A DNA stretch of 7,750 bases from Verrucomicrobiota bacterium (GCA_014382645.1 JACNJI010000334.1:1-7750); one strand, 5' to 3'. Counted from the stretch's first letter, positions 1 to 7,535 are shown. The notes: generated by a model from the sequence alone, not told the origin. Program-made: numbers and translations.

Positions 1-2610
1 GGAGTTGTGGACCGCCACGAAACGCTTAATAGGTTTATGTGGGGGCCGGAGGGCTGGTTGTACGGATGTCATGGGGTGTTCCCCCGCTCCGAGGTGGGCA
101 AGCCAGGTGCGGTCAAGGAAGACCGGCAGTTCATCGACGGCGGCATCTGGCGCTTTCATCCCCAGTCCAAGGAATTCGAAATATTTGCGGAGGGTCTTTC
201 CAATCCCTGGGGATTCGACTTCAACGACATGGGTCAGGGCTTCGCCACCTGTTGCGTGATTCCTCATCTCTTTCACGTCGTTCAGGGAGGCGTCTATCAC
301 AAGCAGAGCCGTCAGAACGTGAACCCATACGTCTATGACAACATCAAGACGATTAGGGACCATACCCACAAGTCCGCCCACGGAGGGGCCCGCTTTTATT
401 TGGCCGACGTCTTCCCCAAGAAATACCGCGACCAGCTCTTCATGTGCAACATCCACGAGCATTCCGTGCTGATCGACTACATGGTGCCGAAGGGCTCGAG
501 TTACATAGGAAAGCACGGTGGCGACTTCATGCCGACCAATGATTTGGCATGGGTCGGATTCAGTGTGGAGACGGGGCCGGATGGCGGCGTCTACATCCTG
601 GATTGGCACGATCAGAACATTTGCGGAAACGTGGTCAAGTTTGCCAATTCCGCGCGGGTCTACCGGATCATGCCCAAGGGGGTAAAACCTATCAAGCGTT
701 TCGACTTGAACAAATTGAGCGACGAGGAACTGACCGACATGCAGGATCATTCGAACGATTGGTACGTCCGTCAGGCACGGACTGTTCTTCAGTATCGGGC
801 GGCTTCCGGGAAATTGGATTCGGCCAAGGTGTACGGCAAGCTGGAAAGTATGTTGAAGAGTGCCAAGACCGTGGGTAAGCGCTTGCGTGCTTTGTGGGCT
901 CTTCAGGTAACGGGTGGATTCAAGGGCAAGGATGACAAACTGATGGCCTTGCTCGATGATTCCGAACAATACGTCCGGGCCTGGACCATCCAGTTTCTCA
1001 GCGAGGACAAGAAGCCTTCCGAAGCCCTGCTTACCAAGTTTTCCAAGATGGCCAAGTCCGATTCCTCTCCGGTCGTTCGACTTTATCTCGCTTCCGCCCT
1101 CCAGCGTTTCCCTCACGAGAATCGATGGTCCATTCTCGAGGGCCTCGCTTCCCATGCCGAGGACAAGGATGACAACAACCTTCCTCGCATGGTTTGGTTG
1201 GCTCTCGAACCCATGGTGCCCGACAACACCGCCAAAGCCCTTACCTTGGCCGCCACGGCCAAACTTCCCAGGTTGCAGGAATTTGTGTCCAGAAGAATGC
1301 TCGCCGGAAAGACCCCCGTCCGTCAACCGCAGAAACGAAAGGTTTCCAAGGCCGACTGGCAGAATCTTATCCAGAAGGCTGCGCCGAACTTTACAGTCGA
1401 AGGATCGGGGGAGGGGGGCGTAGTCCGCTTCGGTACCTTCCGCAACAAGACTGCTACCCGTACTCATCCTCTCAAGCGTGGGGTGCCTTCCGTACTCAGT
1501 CGCAAGCTTCAAGTTTACAAGGGGAAGAAGACGATCCTTCGAGCCACCGTCAGTCATCATCCTCACGGAGACTGGGAACTGCGGGTCAAGGTGGATGGCA
1601 AGATCATTTCCAAGACGGAAGTCTCGTCCAAGACCACCACCGACGAGTGGCTTACCCATGAGGTGGACCTTTCTCCCTATGGAGGAAAAGAGATTAAATT
1701 GGAACTTGAGAACAACCCTACGGCTTGGATGAACGAGTGGGCCTACTGGCATGAGGTCAAGGTAAGCATAGTTCCTCTCTCCGAAAAAAAAAAGACACGC
1801 GGTAAAGACAAGGCCAAGGTAGTATTCATCTCGGGCAAGCCCAGTCATGGGCGCATGAAGCACGAGCACCGGGCCGGCAACATGATCTTGGCCAAGCGCC
1901 TGAACGAGTCTGGCTTGCCGGTCGAGGCAGTAGTTCTGGAAGACGTTGGGTATCCAGTGGACGAGTCCGTCCTCGAGGACGCCGCCACCATCGTGATTTT
2001 CTGCACCGGGCACGGCGGGCACGTTCTCAACCCCAAACTCAAGGAATTCGATGCCCTCATGAAAAAGGGAACGGGCGTGATCATGATCCATTGGGCGACG
2101 GAGGCGATGAAGGGTCCGCCGGGTGAAAAATTCCTCCATTGGATGGGAGGGTTCTGCGACCTCAACTGGTCGGTCAATCCGCATTGGAAACCTAACTTCA
2201 AGCCCCAGTCCCATCCGATCTGGAATGGGGTCAAGCCCTTCAGCGTAGACGACGAGTGGTACTACCACATGCGTTTCGTGGAGGACCGAACCGGATTTAC
2301 TCCCATTCTTACCGACCTTCCGCCACCCGAGACCCTGAGACGAAAGGATGGGACCCGCAGCGGCAACCCGGCGGTACGCAAGGCCGTCGCCAATGGGGAG
2401 ACCCAGCACGTCGCCTGGGCCTACGAGAGGAAATCCGGTGGACGCGGATTCGGTTTCACGGGGGGGCATAATCACGTCAGTTGGCAAGACGACGGCTATC
2501 GAAAGATCATGCTCAATGCCATCCTTTGGACTGCAGGCTTGGAAATTCCCAAAAACGGAGTGGACTCGCCCGCTCCCGACAAGACCGAGATCGAATCCAA
2601 CCTCGACTGA
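1..2610 (+). CDS. PVC-type membrane-bound dehydrogenase-like protein with HEAT, galactose-binding-like and ThuA domains (5' partial)
   Basis: The reading frame is open from base 1 to the TGA at 2608-2610, so this is the C-terminal part of a larger protein. The GTG at 7 sits inside a conserved propeller motif (DRHETLNRFMWGPEGWLYG) and is not a start. Counting that GTG as residue 1, residues 1-225 are the end of a six-bladed beta-propeller typical of PVC membrane-bound dehydrogenases (motifs SNPWGFDFND, GPDGGVYILDWHD). Residues about 245-435 are helical HEAT-like repeats. Residues about 450-588 are a beta-rich galactose-binding-like module (SHHPHGDWELRVKVDG). Residues about 602-847 are a ThuA-like domain with a class I glutamine-amidotransferase-type fold (KVVFISGKPSHG, FCTGHGGHV, GFTGGHNHVSW). 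Many relatives carry a CxxCH heme domain after the HEAT region; none is present in this part. An A10 tract at 1784-1793 lies in the linker before ThuA. The protein is probably exported, with a role in sugar or polysaccharide metabolism inferred from the family; the substrate is unknown. Family assignment is confident, function is not. Confidence 0.88.
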   Translation, partial: GVVDRHETLNRFMWGPEGWLYGCHGVFPRSEVGKPGAVKEDRQFIDGGIWRFHPQSKEFEIFAEGLSNPWGFDFNDMGQGFATCCVIPHLFHVVQGGVYHKQSRQNVNPYVYDNIKTIRDHTHKSAHGGARFYLADVFPKKYRDQLFMCNIHEHSVLIDYMVPKGSSYIGKHGGDFMPTNDLAWVGFSVETGPDGGVYILDWHDQNICGNVVKFANSARVYRIMPKGVKPIKRFDLNKLSDEELTDMQDHSNDWYVRQARTVLQYRAASGKLDSAKVYGKLESMLKSAKTVGKRLRALWALQVTGGFKGKDDKLMALLDDSEQYVRAWTIQFLSEDKKPSEALLTKFSKMAKSDSSPVVRLYLASALQRFPHENRWSILEGLASHAEDKDDNNLPRMVWLALEPMVPDNTAKALTLAATAKLPRLQEFVSRRMLAGKTPVRQPQKRKVSKADWQNLIQKAAPNFTVEGSGEGGVVRFGTFRNKTATRTHPLKRGVPSVLSRKLQVYKGKKTILRATVSHHPHGDWELRVKVDGKIISKTEVSSKTTTDEWLTHEVDLSPYGGKEIKLELENNPTAWMNEWAYWHEVKVSIVPLSEKKKTRGKDKAKVVFISGKPSHGRMKHEHRAGNMILAKRLNESGLPVEAVVLEDVGYPVDESVLEDAATIVIFCTGHGGHVLNPKLKEFDALMKKGTGVIMIHWATEAMKGPPGEKFLHWMGGFCDLNWSVNPHWKPNFKPQSHPIWNGVKPFSVDDEWYYHMRFVEDRTGFTPILTDLPPPETLRRKDGTRSGNPAVRKAVANGETQHVAWAYERKSGGRGFGFTGGHNHVSWQDDGYRKIMLNAILWTAGLEIPKNGVDSPAPDKTEIESNLD
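1784..1793 (+). repeat. A10 homopolymer in coding sequence, possible slippage site
   Basis: Ten consecutive A bases are read as the end of a Glu codon followed by three Lys codons (SEKKKTR), in the low-complexity linker between the galactose-binding-like module and the ThuA domain. In the annotated frame the gene stays open. Adding one A leads to a TAA four codons after the tract, and removing one leads to a TAG about ten codons after it, so either slippage ends the protein before ThuA. Runs of this length are known from other bacteria to support RNA polymerase slippage; activity here is an inference. Confidence 0.45.
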
Positions 2611-2631
2611 GTCAACTACTAGTATTTTCCT

Positions 2632-3375
2632 ATGAAGAATCTCCTCAGATTTTTCTTTTGGTTTTCCTGCCTTGCCTCGCCGTTGATGGCCAAGTTGAAG
2701 GAGCACGGTCTGGTGGTCAATACCATCGTGACCTTCATGTCCGACAATGGGGGGATGTCCGTGATGAACGGAACCCCGGGCCGGGTCGTTCCTCAAAAAC
2801 AGTTGGATACGGCCACTTCCACTTCCAGTTCCAATCTTCCTCTGTGCGGGGCGAAGGGGTGGCTCTACGAGGGTGGCATCCGCGTTCCGATGATTGTGAA
2901 ATGGCCACATCAGGGAAAGAAAGATATCGTTTGTGACGAGCTCGTCATCAGCACTGACTTCTATCCCACCATTCTGGAAATGCTTGGTCTGAAATATGAT
3001 CGAAAAAAGATTGATGGCAAGAGTTTGACCCGGTTGGTCAAGGGAAAGAAAATGGACCGTGGACCGATCTATTGGCACTTCCCTCATTACAGCAACCATG
3101 GGATGCAGAGCCCCGGGGGCGCCATTCGGGATGGGGATTGCCAATTGCTTGAATATTTTGAGAACGGGACGGTTCAACTATTCAACCTCGCTAGGGACAT
3201 TGGCTAGCACAAGGACCTGGCCAAGATCGAGGTCGAGAAAACCAAGGAGCTTACTCAAAAGCTTCACCAGTGGCGTAAGCGGGTGGGGGCTCAGATGATG
3301 AAGCCCAATCCGAATTACGATCCCGCCAAGGACACCTGGTCGCCCAAAAAAATAAGGTTAAGGGCTGCTGTGTGA
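2632..3375 (+). pseudogene. Arylsulfatase (sulfatase family) remnant: signal peptide joined to C-terminal half, with internal amber stop
   Basis: An ATG at 2632 opens a Sec signal peptide (residues 1-20, MKNLLRFFFWFSCLASPLMA). It runs directly into sulfatase sequence that normally lies past the middle of the enzyme: LKEHGLVVNTIVTFMSDNGG, where Asp38 and Asn39 match the metal ligands of the family's SDNGG motif. It continues with GAKGWLYEGGIRVP (residues 73-86, including the conserved active-site Lys75), a DFYPTILEMLG segment and a HFPHY segment. The N-terminal half, with the metal-binding DD motif and the C/S-x-P-x-R formylglycine site, is absent, so hydrolysis is not expected. A TAG at 3205-3207 stops the frame after 191 codons. 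The same frame then continues for 55 sense codons that still read as a sulfatase C-terminus (HKDLAK, LHQWRKRVGAQM, NPNYDP) to a TGA at 3373-3375. It lies 21 bases after the ThuA gene and was probably co-transcribed with it. No strong ribosome binding site is visible. The ancestral enzyme probably desulfated a glycan; this is inference. Confidence 0.82.
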
Positions 3376-3420
3376 TTCCCTTGGAATAGGGGACTTAGGG
3401 GAACGGTTTTTAGTTTTTTA
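3376..3420 (+). terminator. Weak candidate terminator after the sulfatase remnant
   Basis: TTCCC at 3376-3380 can pair with GGGAA at 3399-3403, and a T-rich stretch (TTTTT at 3407-3411, TTTTTT at 3414-3419) follows shortly after. The stem is only five pairs with an 18-base loop, so it is a poor intrinsic terminator, but its place just after the last plus-strand gene and before the convergent gene's end fits such a role. Confidence 0.3.
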
Positions 3421-3458
3421 CCGGAGCAGGTAACGAGCTGCGTAAAAGCTTTTGCCCT
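3418..3458. other. Convergent 3' intergenic segment with two short palindromes
   Basis: This is the remaining spacer between the tail-to-tail transcription units. It holds an inverted repeat TTACC-GGAGCA-GGTAA (3418-3433) and a 10-base palindrome AAAAGCTTTT (3444-3453). Neither is followed by a T run on the minus strand, so I cannot name a convincing terminator for the DUF1552 operon. No coding sequence is seen. Confidence 0.35.
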
Positions 3459-4859
3459 TCAGACTTCGCTTAAGGTTTCGGTGCTTCCACCGAAGCTTTC
3501 CGTTTCCACCCCGAGCTTGTTCAGCATGGTAAGGTAAAGGTTGGAGAGCGGAAGCTCGGTGTAATCCATCTCGCCAAGCCAACCGGCGTCGGAACTGATT
3601 CCGGAGGTTGCCTGATGCGTGTCGTTGCCTTGGCCGTACTTGAGGTGTTGGCCGTGTTTGAAACCCATGTTTTTCCCTCCCATCAGCATCATTGGGTAGT
3701 TGCGTGAGAGGTGAAAGGCACTGGATGCCGATCCGAACAGGATGGCGGTGTTATCGAGCATGTTGCCTTCGCCGCCTGGCTCGGGCGTGGCCTTGAGTCT
3801 GCTGGCAAAACGGCCGAGTTCCTCGTTGATGAACCTACAGTAGGTGCCGAAGTTTTTGTAGCCGTCGGGATTCTTGGTGTCGTGCGATAGACTGTGGGCG
3901 GTTTTGTAACCCACTGCACGGGCAAGGTAATCACTAATGCCCACCCCGTTTTCACGACCAAGCTGGTAGGTTGCGGTACGCGTGGTGTCGGTCTTGAAGG
4001 CCAGGTAAATCAGCTCGTACATGGTACGAAGGAAATTACGCGGGTCCTCGGGGGTAACGTCCAGTTTGAGGAGATCCGACTCCACGCTGGGCATGGGAAT
4101 GCTCAACCACCTCTTGGCTTTCTCCACATTGCGTTCCGTATCGCGCACGGACTGAAGGTAGTCGGCAAGAGTTTCCTGATCATGCTTGGAGAGGGAGCGG
4201 TTCAACGAATTCGCATCCTCCAAGAGGTCGTCCAGAGCGCTTTTGCTCAAGGCAAGGCGACGCACGGCGTCCGGGCCGCTCTTGACGAAGAGCATGTCGA
4301 AGATGCGCTTGGGTTTGTGTTCGGCGGGAATGGGCCTGCCTTGGGCATTGTAAGACATGGTGTGGGCTCCGCGCGGGGAACCGGTGCCGCCGTCGGTCGA
4401 CATGACCAAAGAGTCATGCCGGGTGTGTTTGCCGACATGGGAGGCAAACACCTGATCGAGGGAAATGTTGTTTTGATAGGGATCATCCATGGCCCCGGTG
4501 TTCGCGCCGGTGAGAAACTGGTCGGCATTGCGGTGGCCGTGAACTTTTCGGACCGCGGGGTGCGACAACCCGGAAAACACGGTTAGGTCGTTTCGCAAGG
4601 GTTCGAGGGTCTCCATGCACTTGGTGAAAGTGAAATCCTTGCCCTTGCCATGAGGAAACCAACTCCAGTCTTTGAAGGAGGGATCCTTCTCCAGCGGCAT
4701 GGGAACCCCGTCGGGCAGGTAAAAACAGGCCAGACGCTTTCGATTGGCAGTTTGCTTTGCGGCCTGAGCCACCGAAGAATAGGACTCAAGCCAAGGAAGA
4801 GCCAAGGCAATGCTCGACCCGCGTAGGAATTTTCGTCGATCCAATGTGGATATGTTCAT
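3459..4859 (-). CDS. DUF1552 (HXXSHH motif) family protein with Tat signal
   Basis: This 466-residue protein has the usual length and motifs of the DUF1552/HXXSHH family. A twin-arginine signal opens it: DRRKFLRG (Arg8-Arg9) followed by a hydrophobic stretch and an A-Q-A type cleavage site near residue 33, so it is probably folded in the cytoplasm and exported. Family landmarks include FYLPDGVPM (47-54), FSGLSHP (95-101), GHRNADQFLTGA (108-119) and the name-giving motif at 322-327, which reads HSLSHD, so the last His is Asp. GSASSAFHLSRNYP (376-389) and MLDNTAILFG lie near the C-terminus. Its ATG is 19 bases beyond the stop of the PSD/DUF1592 gene and has only a weak purine-rich ribosome binding site, which suggests translation linked to the upstream gene. 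The two families are regular partners in PVC genomes. The biochemical activity is unknown; a redox or glycan-related periplasmic role together with the cytochrome partner is an inference. Confidence 0.92.
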   Translation of the reverse strand: MNISTLDRRKFLRGSSIALALPWLESYSSVAQAAKQTANRKRLACFYLPDGVPMPLEKDPSFKDWSWFPHGKGKDFTFTKCMETLEPLRNDLTVFSGLSHPAVRKVHGHRNADQFLTGANTGAMDDPYQNNISLDQVFASHVGKHTRHDSLVMSTDGGTGSPRGAHTMSYNAQGRPIPAEHKPKRIFDMLFVKSGPDAVRRLALSKSALDDLLEDANSLNRSLSKHDQETLADYLQSVRDTERNVEKAKRWLSIPMPSVESDLLKLDVTPEDPRNFLRTMYELIYLAFKTDTTRTATYQLGRENGVGISDYLARAVGYKTAHSLSHDTKNPDGYKNFGTYCRFINEELGRFASRLKATPEPGGEGNMLDNTAILFGSASSAFHLSRNYPMMLMGGKNMGFKHGQHLKYGQGNDTHQATSGISSDAGWLGEMDYTELPLSNLYLTMLNKLGVETESFGGSTETLSEV

Positions 4860-4878
4860 GCTCGTTGTCTTTTCACTT

Positions 4879-7485
4879 TCAATTCAACTGAAATAAGTCA
4901 CTTTTTACAACCAGAATTACAAGATCAGTCAAGCCGTCTCCCTTCTTGCGGAGGTCGGCGGCCATGCGGTCGACCTCCGAGCGGTCGCCAAAGGTCAGTG
5001 GGCGGCCCAGAGCATAGGCGGACAGCTTGTGGACCATGGCTCGGGTAAATTGATCCTGACGGTTAGCCAGTAGGTATTCCTTCACTCCTTCCATGCCATG
5101 CAGTTCGTCTTTGTTGAACAACAAGCTGCTGGCATCGACCGGTTTGCCTGCAATCTCGTCACGCCATTTACCGAGCGCGTCGAAGTTCTCGAATGCAATG
5201 CCCCAAGGGTCGATCTTTGCGTGGCAGGAAAAACAAGCCGGGTCATTGCGGTGATCCTCCATGCGCTCTTTGAGCGAAAGCTTGAGGATTTCGGGGTCCG
5301 CCAAGTCAATCTCAGGCACTGCGGGAGGAGGAGGGGGAGGTGGGTCGTTGAGGAGGTTTTCCAAAAGCCATACCCCGCGCTTCAGCGGGTTCGAGTCCTT
5401 GCCGTTCGAGTTCATCGCCAGAAGTCCGGCTTGCCCGAGCAGACCACCGCGTTTGCTTTCGGGCGGGAGGCCAACCTTACGCAGGTGGATGCCTGAAACC
5501 TCAGGCAAGCCGTAATGTTCCGCAAGCCGATTGTTCGCCAGGACGTAGTCGGAATGGATGAAATCCATTACCGGTTCGTTGTTCTTGAGCATTTCGGCAA
5601 AGAGAGCCACTGGTTCGCGCTTCATCGCTTCGACGAGAAGCGGATCGACTTTGCCATATGCCTTGGCATCGAATTTCAAAAAATCCAATTGATCCATGCC
5701 TAGCCACTGGCGGGTAAAATGGCGGGAGAATCGCTGTGACTTCGGGTCGTCGAGCAGTCGTCTTGTTTGTTGCTCCAGAACCTTGGCATCTGAAAGCTTT
5801 CCTTGTTCCGCCAAGCCCATCAGCTCCTCATCGGGCTGACTGCTCCAGAGAAAGAAGGATAACCGACTGGCCAATTCAAAGTCTGAAATGCTCTGAGTTT
5901 CCTTTTCTTTCTCGCCAGCCCGAACGAGGTACAAAAATTTCGGCGAGGATATCACGGAGGCAATCACCTCAAGGATCGCTTCCTGAGAATCTTCGCATTG
6001 CGGTCGGAGTTTATCATACAGTGACAGTTTTTGATTCACTTCGCTATCGCTCACCGGTCGCCTCCAAGCGCGGGCCATGAACTGGGAAATCACTTTGCGG
6101 GCATAGGCCTTTTCATTCGTGTCTCCCCCGTGGTCGGGGAAAATCCACTTGTGTGATTGAGGAGGCCACTGGTCAAGGGCTGGGGCGATGATCTCAACAT
6201 AGTCGATGACCAGCGATACCTTAGCCCCTGAGGTGTTTCTCAGGGAAAGGAATTCAGCGGGGTTGGGCGTTTGGCCTAGTTTGTGGGTTTTGCGAAAGGC
6301 ATTGCGGGGTGCATCGTCGAGGGCTACGTCCCATTCATAAAAGCGTGGTTTGCCAGGCAGGGAGTCTATGGTTAGGTCGGGTCCGCCCACGTTAGCCGAT
6401 ATGCGCGAATCGTTACTCGGTTGGTGCCCGAAATGCAAGCGAACGGTCGGCAAGTGCTTACTTTCCTTCTCGAGGCGGGTTGCCCGGATACGAACTCTCA
6501 TGTTGCCCGTGTCGGGCAGTCCGTCTCCCAAATCGATGATGAATTTTTGACTGGCCGGAATCAACACAACATCTTGGGAAAGAGGGGGAATCTCAGGTCG
6601 TTCCTGAGATGGTTTCCAGGCATACTTGGCACCGCCGTAACTCCAGTGTGTGCTGACCCCGTCCCCCGTGATCAAGTTCTTGAAGTGGGTGCTTCCTTGC
6701 TTTTGCCCGTATTTGGCGGCTTGCTTTTTAAAGGCTTGTTCGAAGGTGAGAACCCCATTTTTCATCTGCTTCTTTTTCTTCTCCACAAAAGCCGCAAAGG
6801 CAGAATCGACTTTGGCCGATGCGGCCTTCATCGATATTCCGTAATATACGGGAGAGGGACGTTCGCCCCGAACGGTGGCCAACTCCAGCGCCCGGCGGGC
6901 TTGGGTACGATATTCGCCGAACTGCACCGCGGTCATCTGAAGCATTTCCGAACTGTTCTTAAAGCCGTCATCCGAAGAGGTCTCCGGCGGGAGGTCTCGC
7001 GAAAAGTCGTGGGGCAACCCCAGCAGGTCCTGCAACGCATACTTGTACTCGTAGCGTGTCATCCGCCGAAATGACGTATGCCCCCGTTCGCTGCGCCGTG
7101 CCTGCGAAGCTGCCTGGATTTCGCCGGATAACCAATCGACGACAAGTGCCTTCTCGTCGTCCGTTAGTTGAGCCTTCGCGTCTTCCGGTGGCATTTCGCC
7201 GTTGCCTATCACTTCGAACACCTCCAGCCACCAGCTAACGTCCTTACCCTTCAGCAGATCAGGGTTCAGCTTATCAATGCGAAATTTCCCCTTTTGCTTT
7301 TCCGGTCCATGACACCCCAGGCATACCCGCTTTATAACCGGCTCCACCGTGGCCTGGAAATGTACAAGCCGGGCTTGCGGAAAATCGGGTTCCGAGGCTG
7401 GCGGATTTTCCTGTCCCAAGGTATGTGTGGCACCCCCAAAAAACGATCCAGTCAATCCAAGAAGGAATCTCAAGCAAGCTCTCAT
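4879..7485 (-). CDS. PSD/DUF1592-type multidomain c-type cytochrome protein (DUF1587-DUF1595-DUF1592-DUF1588-DUF1585)
   Basis: I start this 868-residue protein at the ATG ending at 7485 because a GAGGGA Shine-Dalgarno sequence lies just upstream (7489-7494) and the product begins directly with a Sec-type signal peptide (MRACLRFLLGLTGSFFGG). The longer reading from a TTG at 7500 would put that Shine-Dalgarno inside the gene. Domains in order: a cytochrome c-like PSD1 domain with heme motif CLGCH (55-59) and a GEMPP motif near 96-100 that may supply the axial Met; DUF1587 (FRRMTRYEYKYALQDLLGL, near 139-157); a beta-rich, possibly carbohydrate-binding region (about 325-435); DUF1595 (about 460-495); DUF1592 (about 500-625); DUF1588 (about 678-775) with a Pro7 run (715-721) and a second CxxCH, CFSCH (751-755); and DUF1585 at the C-terminus (about 790-868). 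The protein is likely periplasmic and binds one or two c-type hemes. It heads a two-gene operon with the DUF1552 gene. Its substrate is not established. Confidence 0.93.
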   Translation of the reverse strand: MRACLRFLLGLTGSFFGGATHTLGQENPPASEPDFPQARLVHFQATVEPVIKRVCLGCHGPEKQKGKFRIDKLNPDLLKGKDVSWWLEVFEVIGNGEMPPEDAKAQLTDDEKALVVDWLSGEIQAASQARRSERGHTSFRRMTRYEYKYALQDLLGLPHDFSRDLPPETSSDDGFKNSSEMLQMTAVQFGEYRTQARRALELATVRGERPSPVYYGISMKAASAKVDSAFAAFVEKKKKQMKNGVLTFEQAFKKQAAKYGQKQGSTHFKNLITGDGVSTHWSYGGAKYAWKPSQERPEIPPLSQDVVLIPASQKFIIDLGDGLPDTGNMRVRIRATRLEKESKHLPTVRLHFGHQPSNDSRISANVGGPDLTIDSLPGKPRFYEWDVALDDAPRNAFRKTHKLGQTPNPAEFLSLRNTSGAKVSLVIDYVEIIAPALDQWPPQSHKWIFPDHGGDTNEKAYARKVISQFMARAWRRPVSDSEVNQKLSLYDKLRPQCEDSQEAILEVIASVISSPKFLYLVRAGEKEKETQSISDFELASRLSFFLWSSQPDEELMGLAEQGKLSDAKVLEQQTRRLLDDPKSQRFSRHFTRQWLGMDQLDFLKFDAKAYGKVDPLLVEAMKREPVALFAEMLKNNEPVMDFIHSDYVLANNRLAEHYGLPEVSGIHLRKVGLPPESKRGGLLGQAGLLAMNSNGKDSNPLKRGVWLLENLLNDPPPPPPPAVPEIDLADPEILKLSLKERMEDHRNDPACFSCHAKIDPWGIAFENFDALGKWRDEIAGKPVDASSLLFNKDELHGMEGVKEYLLANRQDQFTRAMVHKLSAYALGRPLTFGDRSEVDRMAADLRKKGDGLTDLVILVVKSDLFQLN

Positions 7486-7494
7486 TATTCCCTC
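7486..7494 (-). promoter_or_regulatory. Ribosome binding site that fixes the start of the PSD/DUF1592 gene
   Basis: Read on the minus strand the sequence is GAGGGAATA directly before ATG. The GAGG core has a five-base spacer to the start codon, a standard arrangement, and it favours the ATG at 7485-7483 over the TTG 15 bases upstream. Confidence 0.7.
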
Positions 7495-7511
7495 GGCCAA
7501 CAGCTGTAGTT

Positions 7512-7535
7512 TTCGGGTGAATTCTTCATCCCGAA
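7512..7535. promoter_or_regulatory. Inverted repeat (hairpin or operator) in the leader of the PSD/DUF1592 operon
   Basis: TTCGGG (7512-7517) and CCCGAA (7530-7535) are perfect inverted copies. The stem extends inward through TGAA (7518-7521) pairing with TTCA (7525-7528), with a single bulged T at 7529 and a loop of TTC. It lies 26 bases upstream of the start codon of the minus-strand operon and 17 bases before its Shine-Dalgarno. There is no following T run on either strand, so a terminator is unlikely; a protein operator or a leader RNA structure is possible. Confidence 0.5.

Noticed and set aside
7..9. GTG as the start of the propeller/ThuA protein
   Set aside because: The bases before it are in frame and open to the window edge, and the codon lies inside a conserved propeller motif, so it is an internal Val codon of a 5'-truncated gene.
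1845..2234. 129-codon open frame on the minus strand
   Set aside because: It is opposite the conserved ThuA domain and explained by that gene's codon pattern.
3444..3453. AAAAGCTTTT palindrome as a terminator for the DUF1552 operon
   Set aside because: The palindrome has no loop and no GC stem, so it cannot form a stable terminator hairpin.
3894..4586. 230-codon open frame on the plus strand
   Set aside because: It lies wholly antisense to the conserved DUF1552 gene, has no recognisable domain, and its composition is that of a codon-usage shadow.
6421..7074. 217-codon open frame on the plus strand
   Set aside because: It is antisense to the well-supported PSD/DUF1592 gene and shows no family motifs or ribosome binding site.
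7486..7500. TTG start five codons upstream for the PSD/DUF1592 gene
   Set aside because: The Shine-Dalgarno GAGGGA would fall inside the gene, and the signal peptide begins cleanly at the later ATG.
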